Assembly: GCA_030544235.1 (NCBI GenBank)
Contig: CM060478.1
Span: 19,387,727 to 19,451,726, forward strand
From: Lepturacanthus savala
Lineage: Eukaryota; Chordata; Actinopteri; Scombriformes; Trichiuridae
DNA length: 64,000 bases
Direction: 5' to 3'
This document shows positions 47,901 to 60,500 of this stretch, one piece after another. Position 1 is the first letter of the stretch; each line of letters starts with the position of its first letter. Below the pieces are notes generated by a model. That model did no database searches. It saw only the letters and a program-made list of their open reading frames with translations, and was not told where the DNA came from. The position numbers were made by a program, and so were the translations under genes.

Positions 47901-49929
47901 CATTTAACCGCCATAAGCTGCTGAAATCATGGAGCTTTATCACGGCTGTACATGTCGCAATTCATATTGTTCAGTAGGATTTTCAATTCGCCAAACATCT
48001 TTTTTTGTTGATTCAGATAGTAAGCGCAATTACCTGAGTGCAAAAGACACATCGTCTCAAAAGTAAAGAAACACACTTTCTCATTATTAGAACTAGTCTT
48101 TTCTACATATTGCATTTCTTGGATGCAAAAGACGTGATCATTAAGCCACTATTTGTAGAATTAGAAAATGTCCAGCTTGGTCGCCCCTGGTGATTGAGTC
48201 AAAAAAAAAAAAGTCATTTTGGCAGAGAGCAAAGCACCAGCTTTCTCACCCTCTTCATAGACTTCACTAATTTTCACAAAGATAGCATGCTTTTTCCAAA
48301 ATGTTTCACTTATTGCATGGATTTATTATATATGTGCACTTATATATCCTGAAAGAGGTTTTTATATTGACAAAAATATGTTATTAGTGTAAAACTCTAT
48401 CACTTAAGCCTTTTTCAGTGAGTTCAATCATATGTGAGAAATACTGTACATTTCAAACATCAAATAAAGTAAAAATCATTTAATAGGAACAGGAGAGGAA
48501 CAGGGTTTTCTAGCTTATTAAGAAACCTGAATTCATATTAATTTCAATAAAAATTAGCTGTTGCATCCTTTACCTAATGAGTGGCTTTAGAAGAAAACTT
48601 CATGGTAATCCCCACATTAGTTAAAAGGATATCCGCTGCAAGTTGACATTTGACCCAAGGATGGAGCAAGCGGAATACTCCAAACTGGAAAAAAGTTCTT
48701 CCTGTGGGAGCATACTTCTGCTTTTCATGGCAATCAGCCCATTCAATTTGCACATACAAATGGAAAATGTTGGTCTGACAGTGATACTAACAGACAACTC
48801 AGGGGCCACCAAAACATTAGAATTAATTCTCAGGAATCTATTAAAGGGGATGTTCACAGTTCACAGTAACAGTTGGGTGCCTGTTAGTAGTTAGTAATAC
48901 TAAGGTTTTAATACCATCAATAATACAGATAAAATACAGCTCCCTTTTCTATCAAACTGATGTGCAGATGCTGTGGGTTTCATTACATGGGAGTCTACTT
49001 ACATGACCATTTTCCAAGTATTAGTCAGACCTCATCTGTTTCTTGGGAACTAACTGAGATAGCCAGCAACATTTTTTTTTCTTTTGGGATTTTGAGAGTA
49101 AATTGCCCCACAGTATAAACACATTTTGATTATATCTTATTTTGTTCTTTGAGGGTTAATAAGTGCAGTTTTCAAGGCCTTTGAAAAAATGCCTAATAGG
49201 AGGGAGCTGTTAACTATATTCAGTAACGATGTCATCAAGCAGCTATAAACATTTTAAAGGAAGCTCATTGGCAGAATGTCAAGGCAGCATGATGAAGGCT
49301 TTCCTCAAGAGTTTTATACTCAGTGGCATTAAACTGGGTTATGAATATCAAGTTACTTTTAAATGATGGTAGTGGTGACACATTTCCACATATTTGTTTG
49401 CAGTGGAGCTATTGATAGTTTGTCTAATGTTTAGAATTTTATCCACAAAACAGGAAATTGTATTTATCCACAGAGAGGAGCTCAATGCATAAAGATAAAC
49501 AATTACTTTTTAATTTTAGATTGTAGGAATGATGTCTCTCTTTATAGAAGTCATAGTGAATGTGGAACTTGTTCATTAATGTTCATCTTTGCAGCGCTCT
49601 ATTTTTTTCATACATCTTTACAGTTGAGAATTTCCCCACAGTACTTACCAGAATATGATTTCACCCTTACAGGAGAAATGACATCAATAATGTTCATATT
49701 TTTTTTTAATTATCTAAGGGATCATTAACAGAGACTGAGTTAAAAGTTGATGACAGGGAAACTGTGTTACAAAAAGTTCACTTTGTGAGTAAAGCCCAAA
49801 TTCTTATAATAATTTTTATTTTGATTCTTTGGGCACATTGCATCTTATAGCCTAAATCCAAATCAAATAAAAAAAATATGTAGATTTTTAATCACTTTAC
49901 AAATTAATAAAGAAAAAATAATATTAGGC

Positions 49930-50950
49930 TGTTCAAAAAATAAAAGTGTCTGCATTTTTTTTTCTTACAAACTCAAATATTTACTTATTTAAAAATCTTC
50001 AGGGTTTAGCATTCCTGTGAATCACTAAAGGACTTTTAATTGTTATGACCACAGTTTCTGAGACCTGCTTCACATCTGTGTTGCATGGAGTCAACCATGC
50101 AACACAGGTATTTTAAGCTCATAATTCCTCTGAATTTCTTGGTTTTGCCTCAGAAACATCAAGGTCTAGGGATTCAGTTGGCCACTCCAGAATTTTAATT
50201 TTGTTGGTCTGGAACCAAGATGGGGTCATTTTCTTATTAAGACACACATGAGGCAACATGACCTCTTCAAGTATTTAGATATGGGCAAACTGATCCCTTG
50301 CTTCGTGCTAATGAGAATACAGTTTACCAAAGAACACATCAACTGGCCTAAAGAGAAATGGAGAAACATTTTGAGTGCTGATGAAAGTAAAAGTGTTGTT
50401 TTGGGGTCAAAGGGCCACAAGTAGATTGTCAGATAACCACCAAACACTTAATCTAAGCCACAGTTCACTGAAAGTGCTGCAAGTATCATGATATGGGGAT
50501 GGTTCTCTTACTAAGGTGCCAGGCTGATTTATCACATATCGCATGCATCATGGATCAGTTTGCCTATACCAGAATACTTAAACAAGTTTACGTTGCCTTA
50601 TGCTGAAGTGGAAATGCCCTTGAAATGTGAGTTTCAATAGGACAATGACCCAAAACACATTAGTAAACAAGCAGTATCTTGGTTCCAGACCAAAAAAATT
50701 AGGTTCTGGAGTGACGTCGAAAATGCTATTTCTTAGTTTCTGAGGCAAAACCAAGAAATGCAGGGTAATTGTGAGGCTGAAATACCCATCCATAGGTGCC
50801 AGAAGTTGGTTGAATCGATGCAACACTGATGTGAAGCAGGTCTCAGAAACCTTGGACATACAACTAAATGTTTAGTGATTCACACGAATGTTTATACATA
50901 GAAAAACTCAGACAGTGCTATTTCTTTCAATATTCCCTTTCTTTATTTTC
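49930..50950 (+). pseudogene. Tc1-like transposon relic with fold-back arms
   Basis: Plus-strand coding traces follow the Tc1 order: INWPKEKWRNILSADESK, then SIMIWGWFS, then LPYAEVEMPL, then DNDPKHISKQAVSWFQTKKI, then IPIHRCQKLVESMQH. The catalytic-region D of DNDPKH is present, but stops, shifts and a deletion after the WFQ block abolish function. The arms 50010-50220 and 50675-50890 are inverted copies of each other, so the 3' coding end is present twice in opposite orientation. Confidence 0.85.
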
Positions 50951-52679
50951 TGTAAAATAATTTAAAAATGTACACATTTTTCTTCACATTTTGATTTTGA
51001 TTTGATTTAGGTTATAAAATCCAGTCTTCCCAATGCACCGAAATAAAAATTATTAGCTGTAACAAATGATGACCTCTTAAAACCTCTTGTGATAAAATCA
51101 AATCTAATATGCCCTTGGTTATGGCTGGAGCCAGAGACTCCTTCACCTTTCTTATAATCTCTGGGGCATCTAGATGTGGAAAAAAATGACCAGAGAAGAG
51201 TAGCATTTATTCATCTTATACTTTTCAAAACACAACTAGGAAGGGACACTACAGTAAATCACTGTTTTAAAGAACCCACCATTACCTACTGCTATTGCAA
51301 TAAATGAGGCTTGCAACATCTCCTAGGGATCAAAATTAAATTCTTTGCTTAATCCCAGTCTATTGCAGACATCAACAAGGATTCCTGATAAATCTATGAG
51401 GGCTTAGAGCTCTGTGGGGACTTGCTTGTGGTCACACATTTAGCATGCTGGAACTCATACAAAGTTACATGAGAGTGTATCCCACAATTTATAGCATTGC
51501 TGCAACATTAAATAGGGATGAAGGGAAGGCTGGGAGCATAAAATATAGCAACATGTGGAAGGGAAGCAAATAAATTCTGTGTACAGGTTGCAAGTAAGAA
51601 CCTAGTGCAGCTGTTAACATGATAATGATTTGGAAAATGTCATAAAGGGGGTAGTCCACTGATTTACAATTGCACCTACATAAAGTTAGGGGACGCTTTT
51701 CTGTTAAATAATAGACATCTGGTAGGAAAAAAAAACATATTAGGCAAAAATTATCATTCAAAGCAAAGTATATTTTGTGCAACATGTCTGGAGGGGATGT
51801 TTGAGCTTCATTATTCCAGGAAATCCTAAGGAAAAAATTCCATTAAGAGAACTTTTCATAAGACACTTGGGCAATATCCATTTTTTCATACATTCCTGTC
51901 ATTAAAGCCATGTGGCTAATAAACTGAACACGGATGGCCCAGCTGTATATTTGAGGAAGTTGGGTAATGTGCATGATTCACAGATTTCTCTGATGAAGTT
52001 CCCCGGAAGTTGATGTGAAGTTACTCAAACCACAGCTGTCACTGGCGGCCCCTCATTCCTGACCACTTGACTGAACGAATCACTTGGGAGAAGTCCACTT
52101 TCACTTTAGCAAAACTTTAAGAAAGATCAATGATTCATACATTACATTACAGAACATGTTTCTGTAGCAATTCAAAATGCTGGAGTTGAGTTTAAGGTCA
52201 TTTCATTTATTTTGCTAGCGTTATCTCCATTTTCACAGAAATACATGGTGTTTGGCAAAAACAATTATATCTGTAGACTCCTATGTAATGAAACCTAGTC
52301 ACCCCAATACAACATCTCTGTATCAGTTTAATGGAGCATCTGTATAGACACCTTTTTGAGATTTCTAAATACTCTGGCATACTGTAATACTTCATGCTGT
52401 CCAAAACTTTTTTCAATGTAGGTGATGGCTGATAAGATCCACAGGGCTTTTACTGTGCAGAAATGTAGTCTAGTTGAAGTTTATTATTATTAAATAAAAT
52501 CGATATTTTTCAAGGGTTCCCTCTTTTTGGTACTATACTTCTATTGCAGCTGACTAGGAAACACTGTTCATCTGAAAGAGTGGTATCTGTGGGATATCTC
52601 CACCCTAATTGTCTAAAACAAACAGCCGAAGCCCTATTATATTCAGATTATCTTTTAAATCCATAGAAATAAAAAAAAA

Positions 52680-52830
52680 AAAAAAAAACGAGGATTGTGG
52701 ATTTTGTCCCCCATCACTTACATTGGAGGGAACCTTTTCTGGTCAGTATCGGAGTGGAGGAGTGATTACAGCAAGAAAAACCTGTTTCACTTTTTATTTG
52801 GACACCGGATTGTTGGATTAAGATAGACTT
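52680..52830 (-). repeat. Dispersed fish repeat, copy 3
   Basis: GATTACAGCAAGAAAAACCTGTTTCAC and TTTTGTCCCCCATCACTTACATT. This is the reverse complement of copy 1 at 6.1-6.3 kb. A poly-A run at about 52672-52688 abuts it. Confidence 0.6.
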
Positions 52831-53933
52831 GAACAATTGTGAAGCATTTGTTTTTGTAAGCCCTGTTTTCTCACTTGCAGCATCACCCAAGATTTTGGAA
52901 ATTTTCTTTCCTTGCAACAAGCTAACTCTCTGTGATGGCAGCGTACCAAGCACGTCCGTGGGTGGCTGCTATCCTTGCAATAAACGAGTTGAGAGCTTCT
53001 CTCATTTTCTTATACTGATTAAATATAATTACTGACAATTAGTTGAATTTGCATGAGAGGACTGGGTGGCTTTAAATACACCGTGATTTTGTGCCTAATG
53101 TCATACATGTATAATTTTTTTTTTTTTTGTGGCTGCACTTTAACAGGCCCCTCTTGTGCAATAAGAAAGAACCCATGTCAAATTAGACAATGCGCTGTGT
53201 AATTCACCAGAACTAATCTCCTGTTCCAGTGGGATTGTTAAATATTACAAATTCTGCCGCAAATGACAAATTAATATGTCACCTGCTTCTGAAGTGTCAG
53301 GGAAGTGTTTAAAAAAAAACACATTTCTGACACTTCTATATCTGTAATTTATGAGCAAACGACGCTAGACGTAATAATTCCTACTTTATTATTAGTCATG
53401 TGGTGGGAAAAGAAAACAGAATGTGTGCACTTGCCACACTGCTCGTCCACCTGTATCAATATCTAACATAGGTCTCTATATAAAACCTTGATCATGGGGG
53501 TTTAATGTTTTCAGGTTAACAAAATAAAGCCCTCAACAAGCTCTTAGCTCAGGCAGAATAATCGTGTGTTTTTAGTTTTGAATTACAGTGTAACTATTAT
53601 TCTGACCTCGCGGGTCTCTTGGTAGGGCTTGTCTTTGTGTGTGTGCTGTATAGCCTTCAACCTAAAGCGAGGGCTCTCCATCCAGCAGACCACACACACT
53701 CTGCAGCTGACCTCAAGCATTTTTCAGTGACTGCTATAGAAAGAAGTATAAGTACACACAGTGGACGCCTCAGAGCGGGAATAAAGCTCCCTCAAACACC
53801 CTAATATTAACATGTTCATCCCACCTTTCTCGGAATCACGGGGGACGACTAAAATACTTCAAAAGGAATCTACACTGCTGCACTTTTGGTGAAAAGAAAC
53901 ACTTTGTTTTAACAACTGTTTTCATTTTCACAG

Positions 53934-54094
53934 GAGGCCCTGCTGAAAGACCCAGGAGCATGTAAGAAAAGACGAATGATGACCCGCAGGTTATAATCCG
54001 TGATGAATGGACACAGCCTCCCACAGGTGAAGCTTGGCCTTTTTTGAGAGAATAGCCTTCTTTTTCTACATGCTGACTCTGCCTCCATGTCAGT
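53934..54094 (+). other. chst15: chst15 5' untranslated part of the start-codon exon
   Basis: A pyrimidine-rich tract and TTTTCACAG precede 53934, a good acceptor. Downstream of it comes a short leader with an out-of-frame ATG at 54087, 8 bases before the main ATG. The exon boundary is a prediction. Confidence 0.5.
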
Positions 54095-54568
54095 ATGCCA
54101 CTGTCAGACTGTAAATATGGGAGCAACGCCCAAACAGGCCACAGCTACAGCCTCCACAGTTTGCCCATGGCTGAAAACTATGGGAAAAGGCCAGTCAGGA
54201 CGTTTTTTGACTTCCGGCAGGCAAACCCGCCTGAAAACCTGGACGCCAAGTGGGCTTCCCTGTTGTCACTGACTAACCTGCGAGGCATCTCCAAAGTGAA
54301 AGTGGTGAGCTTCCTGTTGGGCTTGACGCTGACGTTCCTCATCCTGGCTTCCTATATCCTGACATGGGACAAGAAAGGACTTCTGCTCACCCCATCGCCC
54401 TATCAGCTCAGACCCGTGGTCATCCCGACCAGCACACCAGAGGCCGATGTTTCTTCAGAAAATAATTTATTGGACAAGAGGCTGCTGACGGAGATAATTG
54501 GCTCCAAGCTAGAGTACACATCCAGGAAGGTGCCTGATGAGAAGGACATCATTGAAACTGACTACCAT
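54095..54568 (+). CDS. chst15: chst15 coding exon 1 (cytoplasmic tail, membrane anchor, stem)
   Basis: It encodes residues 1-158 and ends at CAT|GTAAGT, a strong donor, phase 0. An in-frame TGA at 54074 bounds the frame. ATG 54095 has A at -3, a good context. VVSFLLGLTLTFLILASYIL is the membrane anchor. The N-terminal tail is poorly conserved against human, as expected for this part of the family. Confidence 0.9.
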
Positions 54569-57500
54569 GTAAGTCTGGTGAAAATTGCTGCTCATGGCTT
54601 GTGTTATTTGGAAGTTAGAATGGTGATTTACATGATTTTCTATTGACCTGAAATGATCCCATGATCTATGAGTCATTAGTTGGGTTTTTCAAACCAATTG
54701 GTCAAACTATATAGTGGAGCAACTATCATAAAGACTGTTTCTGTCCAGGGTGTGATGTTTTCACCCAGCGATTACAATGAATGGAAAATATGCTGACAGA
54801 TGATAACTTTGGCATACACTGCAAAATGTTTTTACACAACCACTAGAATGACTTTATATGTTTGTTGACACTAGTGAATTATGGGTGACCTCACACCTCA
54901 GCATAAGACTGGCAGGGTAATGATTGTCTGGTGAAGCTCATAATCACCAGTGTTTGTTGAGGCTGTCAGAAGTGTTGATTCAACTTAACATTTCTAGAGC
55001 CAAAGCTTGTTTTGGCGTTAGGTAAATATCAGGTACATATCTTGATAAGTGTTGCTGAGGGCCTAAAGTAGCTCTCCTGTCTTTGGCTCATGTCCTCATC
55101 ATATTTTTCCACATTGCGCTGCATAATTTCACTGTGTTCGTGGCTAAAGCGTCATCAGACGGATATTTCTTCCTAGCATGGGGCAGGCGCACAACAAGAC
55201 AAATAGGAGATGATGCATCAGCGCTGAAGCTGCAAAATTATGTCATCTAGGTTTTAAATGGTGGATGTTTCATAGTTATTTTTCTAACAAGAAGTTATAA
55301 CAATAGGCGTATATAAGTATGACATCAGCCACATGTCTAGTGATAGATTTGGTGCTGCTGCTTTAACCTCTTCAGACACTTAGTGGTACGGGGAGCGGTG
55401 GGGGCCCTTTTACAGCAATACAAAGCTTCAGTTGTTCCATTATTGGTTTCTATTCCTATAAGTTATATTACCATGGAAAGGGAGGTGGAGAGTTGCTCTT
55501 TGGTTCTTCTTCTTGAGTGGTTGAAAGAGGTTGTTTCCACTGTGGTGTGGTGGAGAAGATCAGTCATGCAGGCTTTATTGCTTCTTGTTGAGCCTTGTTA
55601 ATGGTTGGAAGAACAAGGCCTGAGTTGCTTCAAAGGTGGTCCCTTGCAGGTCTTTGAGATGCTGGAGGAATGGCTGAGAGTGCCTTCTGGTCTGCAGCTT
55701 CTCCTGCTGTGAGGAGCAGAAGAACAGAGTTGTGCTCTGTTGATGAACCCTTGAGAGAGTCCTCCAGAAAGAGAGTGGAAAGGGTGTGGAAAGAAAGCAA
55801 AAAGAGGCAGGTGATCTGCCTTTATACCTCTGGTGACATCACCATTGAAGGTGTAAAAAAAACAAGGGTTTCCTAGGGGGGGGTCACAAGGTCCAGGCTC
55901 AGCCAAGCAGAGCTGAGCAGATTTGTCGCATATATTACCTGTGAGGACACAACAGTTTCTATGCACAAATAGTGCAACAATTATGGTATTTTGCATCAAA
56001 TAACACCATGCATGCCAATCAAAACATGGGGATGGGACATAGTCTTCTTGAAAGCCAATGAGAACTGCAAAAGTTTGATCATGTTTGATTTGATGAACAG
56101 CAGTGGGACCCAGTGGTAATTTCCCATGATGAGACCATCCAAATCTGATAGCCAATAGCCAGGGCTTTGTGACATGTGAGAACTGTGCTACTTACAACTT
56201 GGGCATACTATTTTTGTAAATAGGACTGAAAAAGGTGTTGCGTCTTAAGGGGTAAAAAACACCAAGCTTCACAGGAATAACAAGACTGACCTTCAAAGAG
56301 CTCTAATTATTGCAGGACATTTCATTGTGTTTCTCGCCACAGCTGTTCACTGCAATTCCACGCCAGTTCCTGCCCGGTATCAAGAGCCCCTGCTGGTATG
56401 AGGAGTTCTCCAGTAAAAGCAGCACCAAACTGTACAGCAGGAACCGCTTCACTCTGCGCTCAAAGAGCTTCAAAACGGTGTGTGACCGCCTGAGAACCAA
56501 CTTCCACCAGCACTTATTCCGCAGAGGCGGCAAATGGTTTCGCCTGCGCTGCTTACCATATTTCTACATCATCGGCCAACCGAAGTGTGGCACGACAGAT
56601 TTGTATCACAGGCTGCTGCTGCACCCAGAGGTCAAGTTCAACACCATGAAGGAGCCACACTGGTGGACCAGGAAACGCTTCGGTTAGTAAGGGTGGATGG
56701 TAATTCCACATGTTTTGGTGATTCTGGTGAAAGTTTGTTGAGCTCAGTTGGTGGATAATCTATCTCTAATAGAATATTAGAGAATATAGGCCTTGCAGTA
56801 CTAGTATTGTCTTTAATTAACCATGTACAGTAGGGGAGTTCTGAATTGGACTGACTGAACTTGTTACTTACTAACAGACTTCGAAGCTGGCAGCTAAAAT
56901 CAGCTCCCATTTTATTTCAACTGTCGTTAATGATGGATGACATCTGGAGTCTGTTACTCTATGTCTACTAACATAGAGTAACAAGCTCATATTTTTGTTT
57001 TTGAGCAAAGACATATCTCTACAGAGCTGCAAAGGTTTCTAGGTCAAGTATTTCTTTCTATGTCTCATTTAAACTTGTCTTCTAGGGTCTGTAAATGTAA
57101 GATAAATGGGAAAACATAACTTATCATTGAAAGCTTTTGTCATCTGCTCAATGTTTTTATAGCTGTGTCCATATTTCTTTTCTTTTGACTCTGATATAAT
57201 TGTTTTTTTAAAGAGTGAACCCATCCATTGGCTATACCTGCTTATCCTTTTCAGGGTTGCAGGGTTTGCTGGATCCTTATCCATCCACCAGTTAGGGACA
57301 GTTTTATGATAATAGATTCTAATCTAGCAGTAGCAAATGCCCAAATGTGCAGATAAACCATTCTGCAAACTAAAAAACAAATTAAAGCTGTAGTGCACTT
57401 CTGCAGCTGCTTTGCAATAAAAGGCTTCATTAATTCCCTTGGCTGGAAGGCTTTTACTGTGAGCTGCAAGCAGGAAGTGCTGCAATTGTTGTAGTCGATA

Positions 57501-60500
57501 ATGCATTATAAATACTCAATTTCTCAACTTGGTTCAAAGCTTATAGATTCCGTTGAATAGATTTGATGGTAAAGTTGTGTATAAATGAGCAGATAATGAT
57601 TGTTATTTTGGCGTACTCGGCGGTGCAGGTTACATCCGTTTCAAAGATGGCTTCCAGGAAAATTTCCCTTTGGAAGACTACCTGGATCTATTTGACTTGG
57701 CAGCACACAAGATCCAAGGAGGAATCAGTGGAAATTCATCTGGACACCACAGCACACTCCAGTTCATAACAGGTGAACACATGTGAAAGTGGTTGCGCTC
57801 ATGTGTGTGTGTGTGTGGGTATGATTTGATATTTTCAGTAGCCATTGTACATCAAATGGAAAAATCTGTTTTTGTGTGCTGTTCTCTGAGCAGCCAAACA
57901 ATTGCGTCCTGATTCAAATTACAGATCTCATTCGTCTGCCTGTGCTTTACTGCCGGGCCCCACTCAGTTTCAGTGGAATCCCCACAAGTGGCTTTGGCCT
58001 CGGGAGCATGACAGTGCTCATGTGAAGAGCCAGAGGAAAATACCGCTCATATTTTTCTAGAGATTTTCTAGCCTATCAGGGACATTCTGGTATATTTTGG
58101 AGTGTTCACAGAATCTCATACTCTCCTGTGTGCTGTCACATCCGCCTTCATTCACTCTATACATCTGTAATTACAATCAGATTGACTCAAACCTCACTCG
58201 CCTGGCCCTGGGAGAGAAGAATACAATCACTCATTATTTAAACATGGAAAATACACTTTTTGGAATGAACAAGTTTGGATCTTTTAAGGGGCAATCCTAG
58301 ATACTGTGGATTTGTCATGTTACTTCATCTTCTCATGAATATTTGCTGATAATAAAGTACTGGGAGCCTGACTTTGGTTGCTGATCTTTGGATTTTGCAT
58401 AAGCATTAATAATAAATAAATAACAAATTATAAATAATAAATAATAATTTACACAATTAATTAAAAAAAAATCTAAAGCAGCTGTACAATCACAAATCTG
58501 TAGCTTAGGGAGGCGTAATTTCCCCAGTTAAGACAACTGTTAATATCCCATATACATTATTCTGGCCTGAAATTCAGCTCAACTGTGTTTTTGCTGCACT
58601 CCGTTCCTCCGTTTTTAAATGAACTGTTGATGCCTAAGGTGATGCTAAGACTGACAGTGTCTTGACAGGTGAAGCCAGTGCATCCACTATGTGGGACAAT
58701 CAAGCCTGGAGCTATCTCCATGGAGACAGGGAGGAGACGGAGCCACCATTCCTGGCGCAAGACTTTATCCACACAGTCCAGCCGAGTGCCAAAATCATCA
58801 TCATGCTAAGAGATCCAGTAGAGAGGTAATGCCGAGAAATGCAACCACACATCTGCCGACATGATTCAGATTTTCTGGGTTTTATTTGAAGTTTTGATAC
58901 ACCTGACTGGAGCTCCTTAAAGTACAGGTCACTTTTGATCTGTCTCATAAGTATTCAGGAGCCTCTCTTCTGATTTTCACTTGGAAGACTGAATATAAGT
59001 GGTAGGGATGGTAGGGGCAGGCGGGCCATGATGGGAGCCTCTACAGGCAGAATGAGCTACTGCATGACATCACAAAGTCAAGGAAATACAAACGAGCCGT
59101 TAAATTGCAAAGTTTCTAAATCTACACCGCATGCACTTCTTCATTTTTTTCTGAGTGTTTTGTGGGGGACAGCTCTTATACAACCGCCAGACCTTATCAA
59201 GAGTAAAACCTAATAAATCGTCTTATATATCCAGCGAAATGTCATTTCGCCGTTCCAACTGGCTTACAACTCTGTTTTTCTCTCTATCCCCAGACTGTAT
59301 TCTGATTACTTGTATTTTAAGATGGCCAACAAGTCAGCAGAAGACTTCCATCAAAAGGTCACGGAGTCCATCCAGTTGTTCCAGGCCTGCCTTTCAGAGA
59401 GGTCCCTCCGGTCCTGCGCCTACAACACCAGCCTCTCCAATGCAATGCCGGTCAGATGAAATTAAATTCTCACTTTAAAATGTTTGAATGTCATTTTACA
59501 TGATAATTATTGCAGCTTTTATGAATATATTTATTTACAGCAAACCTTACACACTCAATTAATGCTTTGCGAGTTTCCACCAGTCCTCAAATACAATTTT
59601 AAAATGGACTTTACTGCAGTAAAGTCCAAAATAGCTGCTCAGATTGACTTCAGACCCTTCAGCATATATCCTATCAGACAGCACTCCCGCAGGAATAAAT
59701 TGATTTATGAGCTCTATCCGTCAGTCACCTCTAATCACAACATGTAGGTGGCAGCACTGTTTTCCTGGGAGATTTACTCCAGTAAAAGCAACAATCAGTT
59801 TAGCCTGAAACCACTGGAACGGAGACAGAATCCATCTCAAATCTGACAAACATTCAGTTCAAAACACCCTGAGGTACTGTTTACATGCCTCTTGTGTTAT
59901 GGATGAGTTGGATGGGTTAAAGGTTGTGACTAGTTTCAGTGGGTTGTGTTGTACTGTGGCGCCCACATGAGGATTATCAGTGTCAGTGCAGCTGGATTGA
60001 ATTCTGAACTGTGTCACCCTTACTGTAATTTCTCCCTTCACCAAATGAGGGAGACAATTACTCCTCTTTGAAGCCACATCATCATTCAAATAAATGTGTA
60101 ACATTATTCACACCTATATCGTTATTTTGAAAGCTCATATATCAGAGTATTGATTTCCAGAGGTCACTCAGAGCTAACATATGATTCATATTGCTGGACT
60201 GTTAGTTTACTTTTAATATTTTCTGCATTCCTCACTTACGAAATTCAACTCAGGATGTGAAACAGTGAAACAGGTTAGGACATGATTTACTTTATTTCTT
60301 CTTTTATTTTTTTAAGATCACTTATTTCTTAAAATGGAGCACTGGCATTTGTGCTTATAAAACTTCACTTGAACAGTAGATGGTGCATTTTATGTCATTA
60401 AAATTACATCAATGGAGGTCTATGACAGATGAATCAGGATTTCAGATAAGCTACAGGCTACGTTAGGATCAGTTTGTTATTATTTTTCTTTTATTAATGC

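Larger units (their letters stand above)
42603..53933 (+). other. chst15: Long 5' intron of chst15 (predicted)
   Basis: This is the predicted 11.3 kb intron between the CpG-rich leader exon and the start-codon exon. It contains a fold-back Tc1 relic (about 50-51 kb), several dispersed fish repeats, and stretches such as 45.0-45.5 kb and 47.2-47.45 kb that are repeat-free and may be conserved. No coding exon was recognised in it; the open frame at 47214-47660 on the minus strand has no recognisable family. Confidence 0.5.

Noticed and set aside
54087..54272. 61-residue frame starting at 54087 as the chst15 N-terminus
   Set aside because: It is out of frame with the sulfotransferase. The membrane anchor and later exons join only in the frame starting at 54095.
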